A stretch of DNA of 64,000 nt, taken from contig NZ_AOGW02000011.1 in NCBI RefSeq assembly GCF_000332495.1, positions 148,501-212,500 of the forward strand. Reading direction: 5' to 3'. This stretch comes from Leptospira terpstrae serovar Hualin str. LT 11-33 = ATCC 700639. Lineage in GTDB: Bacteria > Spirochaetota > Leptospiria > Leptospirales > Leptospiraceae. Below the pieces are notes generated by a model that ran no database searches, was not told where the DNA came from, and worked only from the letters and a program-made list of their open reading frames with translations. This document shows positions 16,757 to 25,847 of the stretch, in pieces; position 1 is the first letter of the stretch; every line of letters begins with the position of its first letter. The position numbers and the translations under genes were made by a program.

Positions 16757-18112
16757 GTGACCATTACACCTCATGCGAAAGCAACTAAAATCGAATTATT
16801 CAGCCTGGCGACACCCCAGATGCGAACCTTTCACCTAACATGGATTGCATTTTTTCTATGTTTTTTTGGATGGTTTGGGATCGCACCCCTTATGGTTTAT
16901 GTTAGAGAGGAACTTTCTTTAACGAAGGCCCAGGTAGGAAACATCATCATTGCATCTGTAGCTATAACAATCTTTATGCGATTGTTTATCGGTTGGTTGT
17001 GTGACAAAATTGGACCACGGATTGCGTATACTTTTCTTTTGACTCTAGGATCCATACCTGTTATGTGTATTGGTCTAGCTGATAGTTATCTTTCCTTTTT
17101 ATTATTAAGATTGGCCATTGGTGCCATCGGTGCTTCTTTTGTGATCACTCAGTATCATACATCTGTTATGTTTGCACCGAATATCATTGGAACAGCCAAT
17201 GCAACCACAGCGGGATGGGGAAACTTAGGTGGTGGTGTTACTCAAATGGTGATGCCAATTCTATTTGGCTTCTTTGTTGCCTTTGGATTTACAACGGGAG
17301 TTTCTTGGAGACTTGCCATGGTAGTTCCTGGTGCTGCTTTATTTATCATGGGTATCATTTATTACTTCGGAACACAAGACACTCCTGGTGGAAACTTTAA
17401 AGACATTAAAGAAACCTATCCTACTTTCCAAGGTGGAAAGAAAAACTCTCTCAGTAACTTTTTACTTGTGTTCAAAGATCCAAGAGTTTGGTTACTTTTC
17501 CTTGCTTATGGTGCTTGTTTCGGAATTGAACTTACCATCAATAACATTGCTGCCTTGTATTATGTAGACCAATTCAAATTATCTCCTGCCACTGCGGGAC
17601 TCATTGCTGGACTATTTGGACTTATGAATTTATTTGCAAGAACACTCGGTGGTGCCTTTGGGGATAAGTTCGGAATCAAATGGGGTCTTCGCGGAAGAGT
17701 GGTTTGGTTGTCGGCAGTACTTGCAGGCGAAGGACTATGTTTGATTTTGTTTTCGCAAATGAATTCTCTCATCCTTGCCATATCTTCAATGATCATCTTT
17801 AGTTTGTTTGTGCAAATGTCAGAAGGAGCCACCTTCTCTGTAGTTCCTTTCATTAACAAAAAGGCAATTGGAGCGGTATCTGGAATCGTAGGAGCTGGTG
17901 GAAATGCGGGAGCTGTGTCTGCTGGATTTTTATTCCGAGGGGACCTAACTTACCAAAATGCACTACTGATCATTGGAGTGACTGTTACCATTGCTTCCTT
18001 CTTTACTCTACTTGTAAGATTTTCTACTGAAGAGGAAAAGGAAGTGGGTGATGAAATGAGCAAAATTTTACCAACTAGCGAAAAGGAATCCACTTTAGTT
18101 TCTGCAACATAG
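16757..18112 (+). CDS. narK: MFS nitrate/nitrite transporter (NarK/NasA type)
   Basis: 451 residues with about 12 membrane helices. It is a major-facilitator protein of the nitrate-nitrite porter family. The first helix region is FHLTWIAFFLCFFGWFGIAPL. GWGNLGGGVTQ (about 153) and GNAGAVSAG (about 380) are the glycine-rich nitrate signature motifs, and RLFIGWLCDKIGPR is the MFS loop motif. It probably imports nitrate for the assimilatory enzymes beside it. GTG start, chosen because AGGAG lies 10 bases upstream. Confidence 0.93.
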   Translation: MTITPHAKATKIELFSLATPQMRTFHLTWIAFFLCFFGWFGIAPLMVYVREELSLTKAQVGNIIIASVAITIFMRLFIGWLCDKIGPRIAYTFLLTLGSIPVMCIGLADSYLSFLLLRLAIGAIGASFVITQYHTSVMFAPNIIGTANATTAGWGNLGGGVTQMVMPILFGFFVAFGFTTGVSWRLAMVVPGAALFIMGIIYYFGTQDTPGGNFKDIKETYPTFQGGKKNSLSNFLLVFKDPRVWLLFLAYGACFGIELTINNIAALYYVDQFKLSPATAGLIAGLFGLMNLFARTLGGAFGDKFGIKWGLRGRVVWLSAVLAGEGLCLILFSQMNSLILAISSMIIFSLFVQMSEGATFSVVPFINKKAIGAVSGIVGAGGNAGAVSAGFLFRGDLTYQNALLIIGVTVTIASFFTLLVRFSTEEEKEVGDEMSKILPTSEKESTLVSAT

Positions 18113-18119
18113 AACTTCG

Positions 18120-18153
18120 AATGAGTCGATTTTTTGCGAAGAATCGATTCATT
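18120..18153 (+). terminator. Hairpin after the transporter gene
   Basis: Arms AATGAGTCGATT and AATCGATTCATT pair at 11 of 12 positions around a 10-base loop, followed by TTTAAAC. It starts 8 bases after the transporter stop, so it probably terminates that transcript. Confidence 0.5.
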
Positions 18154-18176
18154 TTAAACTTGTCTAAAGAAAAATT

Positions 18177-18204
18177 CTCTCTTAAGATTTCTGTCTTAGG
18201 AGAG
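18177..18204 (+). promoter_or_regulatory. Hairpin that buries the ribosome-binding site
   Basis: CTCTCTTAAGA (18177-18187) pairs with TCTTAGGAGAG (18194-18204) at 10 of 11 positions around a 6-base loop. The right arm contains the Shine-Dalgarno AGGAGAG, five bases before ATG 18209. This looks like translational control of the second molybdopterin enzyme. Confidence 0.5.
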
Positions 18205-18208
18205 AGTT

Positions 18209-20365
18209 ATGGATCAAATTCATTATCGGTCTTGCAGTTTGTGCGAGGCAATGTGCGGACTACAAATCGAATTGAAAGACGGCTCCATCCAAGGATTCAA
18301 AGGAGACCCCGAAGACAAGTTCAGCCGAGGCCATATTTGTCCTAAAGGTCCCGAGCTAAAAAGCCTCTACCAAGATCCTGATCGGATCAAATTCCCTTTA
18401 AAAAAGACAAAAACTGGCTGGGAACAAGTATCTTGGGTCGATGCACTCTCCGATATTGCTACTCAACTCGTAAAAATCCAAACTACTTATGGGAACGATT
18501 CTGTAGCTATCTATAATGGAAATCCCACTGTTCACAACTACGGATCTATGTTACTTGGACAACGGTTTGCCAGTAGGCTCAAAACTAGAAATAATTTCTC
18601 AGCAACCTCGGTAGACCAGTTGCCCCACCAACTCCTTTCTTATTTAATGTTTGGCCACCAACTCCTTGTCCCCATTCCAGATATTGATCATACAGATTTT
18701 TTCTTAATTTTAGGTGGAAACCCTTTTGCATCTAACGGAAGTTTAATGAGCGTTCCCGATGTCAAAAAAAGATTAAAAGCCATCCAAGACCGAGGTGGAA
18801 AGTATGTAGTGGTAGATCCTCGTAAATCCGAAACGGCCGTCCATGCAGATGAGCATTTATTTATAAAACCAGGAACTGATGCTTATTTTTTACTGGCAGT
18901 CCTCCATGTTCTTTTTGAAAAACAACTCACCAAACCAAATGACTTAATCCGAATAGAAGACATACAATCCATTCAAACAGTCACAAAAGAATATAACCCA
19001 AAACGAGTATCCAAAATCACTGGGGTTTCCAAAGAAACCATAGAACGAATCACAATCGAATTTGCGAATGCACCATCAGCTGTCTGTTACGGAAGGGTTG
19101 GTGTTTCCACACAAGAATTTGGTGCGGTTTGCCAATGGCTTATCAACGTGATCAATATTATTACTGGGAATTTAGACAAAAAGGGAGGTGCCATGTTCAC
19201 TCTCCCTGCGGTAGATTTAGTGGGGGAAGGATCTGTGATGCGCTCTTCGCAAGGAAGTTTCAATTCCTATCAGTCCCGAGTTCGCAAACTTCCCGAATTC
19301 AGTGACGAACTTCCCGTAGCAGCATTAGCAGAAGAAATCCTCACGGAAGGAGAAGGAAAAATTAGAGCTCTTTTTACTTCGGCAGGAAATCCAATCTTAT
19401 CTACACCTAACGGATTAAAGTTGGACAAAGCATTAGCTAGTTTAGATTTTATGGTAAGTGTTGATTTTTATTTGAATGAAACGACAAAACATGCGCACTA
19501 TATTCTACCCCCCACTTCCGCTTTAGAACATGACCATTATGATTTAATTTTTAATGTATTTGCGGTTAGGAATACGGCACGTTACAACCAACCACTCTTC
19601 ACTCCAGAACCGGGGATGTTACATGATTGGGAAATTTTTTCTGACTTAACCAAACGTTTGGAACTAAAAAGAGCCGGTAAAGAACTTCCGAAAGACATTG
19701 TTAAGACAAAACTAACGCCTGCTAGTATCATTGACCATGCGCTCAAATCAGGACCTTATGGAAACAAAGGAACTCAAAATCGAGAGATGAGTTTGGAACT
19801 TTTAAAAAATAGTCCTCATGGTGTGGATTTGGGACCATTACAACCCAGTTTTCCTGAACGATTGTATACCGAAGACAAAAGAATCCATCTATTCCCAGAT
19901 ATTTTGAAAGAAGATCTACCAAGACTTAAAAGTAAGTTTTTGGAATGGGAAAAATTTAGCTCCGAGAAATCTCAATTTTTACTGATAGGACGAAGGCATT
20001 TACGAAGTAATAATTCTTGGATGCACAATCTACCAAAACTCATGACAGGGAAACCACGGTGCACTGTGATGATCCATCCAATTGATGCTAACCATTTAGG
20101 AATCTTCAATGAAGAGGAAGTCATTGTAGAATCCTCAGTGGGTAAAATTCAAATTCCCGTAGAAATTACCGAAGAACTAATGCAAGGTGTTGTGAGTATT
20201 CCCCATGGCTTTGGACACAATCGTGGAGGAACTAATCAAAAAGTAGCAACTGAGTTTTCTGGAGTGAGTATCAACGATCTTACCGACGACCAAACCATTG
20301 ATGAATTCTCAGGGAATGCTGCTTTTAGTGGAATCAAAGTATCAATAAAAAAACAACTGGTCTAA
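18209..20365 (+). CDS. Molybdopterin oxidoreductase of unknown substrate
   Basis: 718 residues of the DMSO-reductase/BisC superfamily. An N-terminal [4Fe-4S] site is clear (CSLCEAMC, then HICPKGPEL). Later blocks are SVDQLPHQ (about 130), ILGGNPFASNG, VVVDPRKSETA and the C-terminal molybdopterin-binding region (IGRRHLRSNNSWMHN; IPHGFGHNRGG). The Mo-ligand position is not obvious; no Cys lies there as in NasA, and the SVDQ area may supply Ser or Asp. It resembles an uncharacterised group of CxLCEAxCGL enzymes. The context suggests a nitrogen-related or other oxyanion substrate, but that is a guess. Its stop overlaps the end of the convergent moeB gene by 4 bases. Confidence 0.88.
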   Translation: MDQIHYRSCSLCEAMCGLQIELKDGSIQGFKGDPEDKFSRGHICPKGPELKSLYQDPDRIKFPLKKTKTGWEQVSWVDALSDIATQLVKIQTTYGNDSVAIYNGNPTVHNYGSMLLGQRFASRLKTRNNFSATSVDQLPHQLLSYLMFGHQLLVPIPDIDHTDFFLILGGNPFASNGSLMSVPDVKKRLKAIQDRGGKYVVVDPRKSETAVHADEHLFIKPGTDAYFLLAVLHVLFEKQLTKPNDLIRIEDIQSIQTVTKEYNPKRVSKITGVSKETIERITIEFANAPSAVCYGRVGVSTQEFGAVCQWLINVINIITGNLDKKGGAMFTLPAVDLVGEGSVMRSSQGSFNSYQSRVRKLPEFSDELPVAALAEEILTEGEGKIRALFTSAGNPILSTPNGLKLDKALASLDFMVSVDFYLNETTKHAHYILPPTSALEHDHYDLIFNVFAVRNTARYNQPLFTPEPGMLHDWEIFSDLTKRLELKRAGKELPKDIVKTKLTPASIIDHALKSGPYGNKGTQNREMSLELLKNSPHGVDLGPLQPSFPERLYTEDKRIHLFPDILKEDLPRLKSKFLEWEKFSSEKSQFLLIGRRHLRSNNSWMHNLPKLMTGKPRCTVMIHPIDANHLGIFNEEEVIVESSVGKIQIPVEITEELMQGVVSIPHGFGHNRGGTNQKVATEFSGVSINDLTDDQTIDEFSGNAAFSGIKVSIKKQLV

Positions 20366-21438
20366 TGGGAAGGTTGATTGTTCAAATATTGGATGTAGGC
20401 TCGCCTTCCACCAATTAGTGAATAAACCTCACTTTTACTTTGTAAATAAGACAGGGCTTTTTTAGAACGAATTCCTGTTTCGCAGATGCAAACAAGAGTT
20501 AGGTCTTTTTCGAATTCAGGAAGATACCCTCGTTCCAAATCTGATAGAGGTAAAAGAAATGAATCAGGAATTGGATTCAAATCTGTTTCATCTTTTTCTC
20601 TAACATCGATAAACAGAGTACTTATGTTTTTCTGTAAACGAATGAATTCTTCCGGATGTATTTCCTTTGCATTCCAATCTGTATTGGTTTTAAAGGTTCC
20701 ATGTCCACAAGTGGGACATTCCGCATTTGCTTCCACCTTGGATTGGTAGAGTGTCGGAGGATTCCATTCCATAAAGTAAACTGAATTTATGTCTGTCGAT
20801 TTTGGATCTAAAAGATACTGTAAGGTGAGTGATGCTTGGTAAGTTCCTGCAAGTGCAGTCTGCACACCGAGCACTCCACCCAAACTACAATTTAAGATGT
20901 CTCCTTCCTTTAAATCTGGAAACAAACAACGGTAACATGGTTTTCCATTACCAGAAAAAATAGCAAATTGAGCACTCGTACGAAACACAGAAGCCGTTAC
21001 CAAAGGAATCGATTTTTTTATACAAAGATCATTGATCGCATACTTTGAGGAAATGGTATCGGTACAATCTAAAACAATATCCCAACCATCTAAAAGTTCT
21101 GGTTTTGTTAGATCGGAAACAAGTTCGGCAAATGTTCGAATCACGAGCCAAGGACAATGTTCCAACAAAACTCGAGAAACCACTTCTGTTTTCGGGAGTC
21201 CAATATCTTTAAATGTAAACAATGTTTGGCGGTGGAGGTTTGAAACTTCCACAATATCAAAATCAACCAAACCAATTCGTCCGATTCCACCGAGGGCAAG
21301 ATGCAAAGCAGTAGGACATCCAAGTCCCCCAAGTCCAATGACAAGAACTGACGACTCTCGCCATTTTTTTTGACCGATAGTGCCAATTTCTGGAACTTGG
21401 ATTTGGCGTTGGAAGAAAGATTCCTCTTCTATACCCAT
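20362..21438 (-). CDS. moeB: Molybdopterin-synthase adenylyltransferase with rhodanese domain
   Basis: 358 residues. Residues 1-245 are a ThiF/MoeB E1-like domain with the ATP-binding VLVIGLGGLGC, SNLHRQ and DCTDTI blocks and zinc-type CxxC pairs (CYRC; CPTC). Residues about 260-355 are a rhodanese domain with the active-site loop CICETGIRS. It adenylates the C-terminus of MoaD and may also deliver sulphur, as in MoeBR/MoeZ proteins. It is divergent from moaA and its 130-base upstream region is shared with it. No strong ribosome site is visible. Confidence 0.92.
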   Translation of the reverse strand: MGIEEESFFQRQIQVPEIGTIGQKKWRESSVLVIGLGGLGCPTALHLALGGIGRIGLVDFDIVEVSNLHRQTLFTFKDIGLPKTEVVSRVLLEHCPWLVIRTFAELVSDLTKPELLDGWDIVLDCTDTISSKYAINDLCIKKSIPLVTASVFRTSAQFAIFSGNGKPCYRCLFPDLKEGDILNCSLGGVLGVQTALAGTYQASLTLQYLLDPKSTDINSVYFMEWNPPTLYQSKVEANAECPTCGHGTFKTNTDWNAKEIHPEEFIRLQKNISTLFIDVREKDETDLNPIPDSFLLPLSDLERGYLPEFEKDLTLVCICETGIRSKKALSYLQSKSEVYSLIGGRRAYIQYLNNQPSH

Positions 21439-21569
21439 AAATGAGAGAAGAATTAAGGATTTAAGGCGATCAAGGAGAAATTAAACTCGAGGTAAAATAG
21501 TTTAATAACCGAATCTAACTTCCTATTTTTGTTTTCAATTGTGAAAACTAGATTAAAATCGACCTTAAG

Positions 21570-22511
21570 GTGAAAGAGAATACTAGAAAATTTGAAGTAC
21601 TTCGAGTGAGTATTCTATCTCATTGTAGTTTTGCATGCGTTTACTGTGCTCCAAAAAATAAACCCGACCAAACCAATTTTTTTCCAAAAATCCATTTCTT
21701 GAGTCCGGAACTATTAGAAACTAAAATCAAAACTCTCACATCCCATATCCACCTAAAGGAAGTCCACCTAACAGGAGGGGAACCTACTCTTCATAAAAAT
21801 TTAGTGGAATTAATTCAGAAATTAAAAGAGTTAAATATTAAGGAAGTAGCCATTACTTCCAACGGTTTTTTTCAGGATGGACTCATTCAAAAAATGAAAC
21901 AAGCCGGACTCACTCGAATGAATTTTTCTCTGGATAGTTTTTCACAGTCTGGTTTTGAACGGCTGAGTGATCGCAAACTTCCTGTTACTATTTTGTTAAA
22001 ACGAATTTTGGAAGCAAAAACATCTGGATTAGAAGTGAAAGTCAATTGTACGATTCTCAAAGGTTATAATGAATCGGAAATTCTAGATCTTTTGCAATGG
22101 TCGGGAGAAAATGGAATACCCATTCGATTTTTAGAATTTATGAAGATGGGTCCTTTACAAGAGGAACATTCTGATTGTTTTTATTCGGCTGAAGAAATTC
22201 GAAACACCATCCTAAGTCGATACAACTTTCAAAGATATCCTACAGCTACAGATTCCACAGCCACCTATCATATTACAGACGAAGGATATATTTTTGGACT
22301 CATCGCCAATCATACAGAACCATTTTGCGAAGGTTGTAATCGTCTGCGTATGGATTCACTTGGTAGGATTTATGGATGTTTGAGTGACCAAACTTCTTTT
22401 GATCTTCCATCAGATCCTTCCAAAGTGCCATTGGTTTTGCAACAAGCGATGGAAACAAAAAAAATGCAATTTACGGGTTCTGAACTTTCGATGAAATTTA
22501 TTGGAGGATAA
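21570..22511 (+). CDS. moaA: GTP 3',8-cyclase, first step of Moco synthesis
   Basis: 313 residues. Radical-SAM enzyme: CSFACVYC gives the three cysteines at 19, 23 and 26. HLTGGEPTLHKNL follows. The C-terminal second [4Fe-4S] site is EPFCEGCNRLR plus YGCL. The last residues (FIGG) match the conserved GG tail of MoaA. It is slightly shorter than the usual 325-340 residues. GTG start at 21570; the frame is closed by a stop immediately upstream. It heads the moaA-moaD-moaE-mobA operon, with no gap to moaD. Confidence 0.94.
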   Translation: MKENTRKFEVLRVSILSHCSFACVYCAPKNKPDQTNFFPKIHFLSPELLETKIKTLTSHIHLKEVHLTGGEPTLHKNLVELIQKLKELNIKEVAITSNGFFQDGLIQKMKQAGLTRMNFSLDSFSQSGFERLSDRKLPVTILLKRILEAKTSGLEVKVNCTILKGYNESEILDLLQWSGENGIPIRFLEFMKMGPLQEEHSDCFYSAEEIRNTILSRYNFQRYPTATDSTATYHITDEGYIFGLIANHTEPFCEGCNRLRMDSLGRIYGCLSDQTSFDLPSDPSKVPLVLQQAMETKKMQFTGSELSMKFIGG

Positions 22512-22754
22512 ATGAAAATCCAGTTGTTATCATTTGCTGCTTTAAAAGATTATTTCCCATCCAAACAAGAGCTAGTTTTAGATGGGATTCATACCGTTTC
22601 CGATTTAAAATTGTATCTTCGTAACTTAAATCCAGAAGCTACAAATCTCCTTAAAATCAGTCGCATCTCAATCAACCAAACGATTGCGAAAGACTCAGAC
22701 TCGCTGATAGAAGGGTCCGTAATTGCAATCCTTCCCCCCTCAAGCGGTGGTTAA
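22512..22754 (+). CDS. moaD: Molybdopterin synthase small subunit
   Basis: 80 residues, ubiquitin-like fold. It ends in SSGG, the C-terminal Gly-Gly that MoeB adenylates and that then carries the thiocarboxylate used for sulphuration. The ATG directly follows the moaA stop, with GGAGG in the end of moaA serving as ribosome site. Confidence 0.93.
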   Translation: MKIQLLSFAALKDYFPSKQELVLDGIHTVSDLKLYLRNLNPEATNLLKISRISINQTIAKDSDSLIEGSVIAILPPSSGG

Positions 22755-23198
22755 ATGGAAACAAATACTCAACACAAACACATTACAGAGAATAAACTTG
22801 AACTTCCAACTTCCTTTCCCCCATTACCCAGTATGGGTGGGTATGTACTTTTTGCAGGTATCGTAAGAGATATTAATGACGGAAGGCAAGTCACACATCT
22901 AGAATATGAAGCATATTCGGAAATGGCAAACCAAATGATTGCAGATATTATCAGTGATACATTCAAAAAATGGGACTTACAATTTGCAGAATGTATTCAC
23001 AGACTTGGAAAACTAAATCTAGGGGAAGTTGCAGTAATCGTTAACACTGGTGGCGTTCACAGAGACGAAGCTTACAAAGCCAATCGATACATCATAGACC
23101 GCGTCAAACACGAAGTCCCTATTTGGAAAAAAGAATACTATGTGGATGGAAGTTCAGAATGGTCACAAGGCTGTTTGGATGATACTCACAACCATTAA
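22755..23198 (+). CDS. moaE: Molybdopterin synthase large subunit
   Basis: 147 residues. Converts cyclic pyranopterin monophosphate to molybdopterin with MoaD. Family motifs: LEYEAYSEMA, VHRLGKL-type stretch (CIHRLGKLNLGE), the HRDEAY block and the catalytic HEVPIWKKEYY near the C-terminus. It starts immediately after moaD and overlaps the mobA start. Confidence 0.94.
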   Translation: METNTQHKHITENKLELPTSFPPLPSMGGYVLFAGIVRDINDGRQVTHLEYEAYSEMANQMIADIISDTFKKWDLQFAECIHRLGKLNLGEVAVIVNTGGVHRDEAYKANRYIIDRVKHEVPIWKKEYYVDGSSEWSQGCLDDTHNH

Positions 23199-23799
23199 TC
23201 CAACTTTTGTTCTTCTTGTTGGAGGACAAAGTGTACGAATGGGAGAAGATAAAGGTTTTGTATCAATCACTCCCGATTCTCATTTTCTAAGCCAGATTTT
23301 AGAAAAGCTGAATGCGTTCAGTACTTCTATTTATGTTTCACTTCGCAAGGAACAGTTGGATTCTTATGCTAAGTATTTACAAAAATCCTCACTCATTCTA
23401 GATCAAAACCTTCCCGTAGAAGGTCCGCTCAAAGGAATCTTATCTTCCTATTTATATTTAAAAGAACATAATCGCTTCAATGATTTTATCTTTGTATTAC
23501 CAATTGATATACCCTTTATTGAAATTAAAACCATTCAAAGATTGTTAGATAAACACCATGAACAAAAAGCACCTGTATCTGGAATTTTTTATGAGTCCCA
23601 TTCAGGTTTAGAACCCTTATGTGGGATCTATTCTACTTTATCCTTGTCTAAGTGGACGGAATCATTATCCCTTCCGGGAATACAGGAATTTTCATTGCAG
23701 AAAAGAATTAAAAATTTAGATCCAAAACCTGTTTTCATAAAACTTCCCTCTGAAGAAGAATATAATTTTAGAAATATAAACTCAAAAAAGGATCTATAG
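23179..23799 (+). CDS. mobA: Molybdenum cofactor guanylyltransferase
   Basis: 206 residues from ATG 23179, inside the end of moaE (20-base overlap). The N-terminal nucleotide-binding signature VLLVGGQSVRMGEDKG and the FVLPIDIPF motif identify MobA. It attaches GMP to Moco to make MGD, required by both molybdopterin enzymes in this island. The frame opens earlier (23140), but those 13 residues lie before the fold starts. Confidence 0.88.
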   Translation: MILTTINPTFVLLVGGQSVRMGEDKGFVSITPDSHFLSQILEKLNAFSTSIYVSLRKEQLDSYAKYLQKSSLILDQNLPVEGPLKGILSSYLYLKEHNRFNDFIFVLPIDIPFIEIKTIQRLLDKHHEQKAPVSGIFYESHSGLEPLCGIYSTLSLSKWTESLSLPGIQEFSLQKRIKNLDPKPVFIKLPSEEEYNFRNINSKKDL

Positions 23800-23811
23800 A
23801 GGAATCAAACT

Positions 23812-24402
23812 GTGAGTTTTTTTAAAAGAAAAAAAAATTGGATATTTGATATGGATGGAACCCTAACCATCGCAAAACACGACTTTGATGCTATAAAGAT
23901 AGAACTAAAAATTCCACTAGATACTGATATCCTTACTTCCCTATCTAAACTTCCAGAACTAGAGGCAAAAAAGAAACATATCCAACTAGATGAAATTGAA
24001 CTTAAAATTGCCAAATTATCAATTCCGTCCCCAGGAAGTTCTGAAATCTTAAACGAACTCAAAACACAATCAACCAACATAGGGATCCTAACTAGGAATA
24101 GTTTTTCCAACTCCATTGAAACTTTAAAGGCAGCGGGTTTAATCGATTTCTTTCATCCCGATTTTATTTTTTGTAGAGAACGTGCCTTGCCAAAACCAAA
24201 TCCCGAAGGGATTTTCCGGTTGATGGAACTTTGGAATGCTATTCCAGAAGAGACGGTGATGATTGGTGATTATGTTTTTGATTTAGAAGCTGGTGCTGGT
24301 GCCTGTGTCGATACCATCTACATTGACCCTACAGGTGAATTCCCATTCAAACATGCAGCCACACATTGCATCAGGGAGTTAGGCGAAATCCTAAAATTAT
24401 AA
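23812..24402 (+). CDS. HAD-family phosphatase
   Basis: 196 residues. Motif I FDMDGTLT (about 9-16), motif II ILTRN (about 93), the Lys motif PKPNPEG (about 126) and motif IV MIGDYVFDLEAG (about 145) are all present, as in phosphoglycolate-phosphatase-like HAD enzymes. GTG start with AGAGGAA 8 bases upstream. It follows mobA by 12 bases and so probably belongs to the Moco operon, though no role in Moco synthesis is known for it. The substrate is unknown. Confidence 0.85.
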   Translation: MSFFKRKKNWIFDMDGTLTIAKHDFDAIKIELKIPLDTDILTSLSKLPELEAKKKHIQLDEIELKIAKLSIPSPGSSEILNELKTQSTNIGILTRNSFSNSIETLKAAGLIDFFHPDFIFCRERALPKPNPEGIFRLMELWNAIPEETVMIGDYVFDLEAGAGACVDTIYIDPTGEFPFKHAATHCIRELGEILKL

Positions 24403-24600
24403 GCAAACAAACAATCAATTGGTTCCGAATAGAATTGGGGTTGTAGCGTTATCCATGAATCATCCCATTTGAGTGATTGATTTCATGACAATTAAAGACA
24501 TTCCCATATTCTAATGTTCTCAATTAATAAAAAATTTCAAAAACAAGAATTAAATTAAAAAAGTGAATTCTTTTTTTCCCTTAATTGTTATTAGGAATAG

Positions 24601-25800
24601 ATGCGTCTTTCTTATTTCTATTGTTTTTTACTTTTCTCTTTTTTCCTAAATTCGTGTAACGGTCAGTCTACCGAAAACGATATGTCTTCACTTGCCTTTT
24701 TGAGTTTTCTTGGAAATCCAACCAATACAACTCTTGAAGATAAATTCCAATCTGTACAATTGACTACGTTTTACAGAAAAGATGGAAACTTACAATTTCA
24801 GGATATTCTTATTGAATACCAATTAAAAACAGCAAAAGGAGAATCCGAATCTGTGGAAGCTTCGATGGGTAACCCAAATGAAATTGTTTATAACCCAAAC
24901 ACGAATCAGGTGGCAGGACATTTTCAACGACAAGAAGATCTATACCAAACGAACTCCCTTGTCTTTAGTCATTCCGACTTTAGTAAAAAGTTTAAAATTT
25001 TTTTAACTTTAAAAAAAGATGGTAAAATTATTTCCTTAAAGGAACTGACAACAACTCCACCAAACCCTCCTGCTATCCCAACAAATACAATCGCCTTACC
25101 AACTATAAGTTATGAAACCAAGCGAACACTCTTTACTAGCGGAGGAATTCCTACAGAATATCAAGTAATTTATATCAAATTCCAAGCTGGTGCAGATCTG
25201 TCCGCTTACACTAGGTTAGATGCATATATTGGTAGACCAAACGTGATTAGCCTCGCTGCTGACAATTATAATGTTATCAATTATATTAAAGTAAGCTCTT
25301 ATGATAAATTTTCTGGATATTTTTTATTTCTCACGCCGGAACTGAATTCTGCATATAAGGTTATTGTTGTTGGCTCTACCGCAGATGCGAAAGGAAATCG
25401 AAGTATCGATACGGTTCCTCCCCCACCTCCACCATCACCTTGCGCTGGAAGTGTAACAGCACCAACTACCATAGGAAACTGTGCTACACATTGTTTGGTT
25501 GTTGATCTGGTTGGAAATCAATTGGAATATACAGCACAAACATCAATTGGAACTACCGCTGAAGAGTATTTATATATTGATTCGACTAGTTCCACAGTAA
25601 GTGGGGGAACTGGACCTGCGAGTTTTGCATATATCGAACATTTTTCTCCCATCGGAATAGGAGCATACCAAACAGACCCAAGATCATTTGATGTCACAGC
25701 TTACAATAATGCTTGTGTAGTTTTATCATCTTATCTTGTCCAAGATGGACCAGGAGGATTTAGCGATTCCTATTTAACTGGCAAAGTAACGGTTCCTTAG
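24601..25800 (+). CDS. Lipoprotein, unknown function
   Basis: 399 residues. The signal peptide ends in the lipobox FLNSC (Cys about 19), followed by an acidic/Ser-rich tether and a hydrophobic patch (LAFLSFLG). Two proline-rich linkers (PPNPPAIP near 155 and a run of six prolines near 277) divide it into an N-terminal domain, a middle domain and a C-terminal domain with several Cys. No family is recognised. The leader before it (24403-24600) is AT-rich, with TAGGAATAG as ribosome site. Confidence 0.8.
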   Translation: MRLSYFYCFLLFSFFLNSCNGQSTENDMSSLAFLSFLGNPTNTTLEDKFQSVQLTTFYRKDGNLQFQDILIEYQLKTAKGESESVEASMGNPNEIVYNPNTNQVAGHFQRQEDLYQTNSLVFSHSDFSKKFKIFLTLKKDGKIISLKELTTTPPNPPAIPTNTIALPTISYETKRTLFTSGGIPTEYQVIYIKFQAGADLSAYTRLDAYIGRPNVISLAADNYNVINYIKVSSYDKFSGYFLFLTPELNSAYKVIVVGSTADAKGNRSIDTVPPPPPPSPCAGSVTAPTTIGNCATHCLVVDLVGNQLEYTAQTSIGTTAEEYLYIDSTSSTVSGGTGPASFAYIEHFSPIGIGAYQTDPRSFDVTAYNNACVVLSSYLVQDGPGGFSDSYLTGKVTVP

Positions 25801-25847
25801 TTAAGGAACATTGATTTTACGAAACATCCAAATCATTCAATTTGGAT
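25792..25847. terminator. Two stacked hairpins between convergent genes
   Basis: Hairpin 1 has GTTCCTTA/TAAGGAAC arms (25792-25809) across the lipoprotein stop. Hairpin 2 has ATCCAAAT/ATTTGGAT arms (25826-25833 and 25840-25847) with a 6-base loop, overlapping the stop of the histidine kinase. Each is followed by a T-rich stretch on the plus strand. Confidence 0.55.

Noticed and set aside
21439..21569. Moco riboswitch in the moaA leader
   Set aside because: The 130-base divergent region is AT-rich and I could not identify the conserved Moco RNA motif stems.
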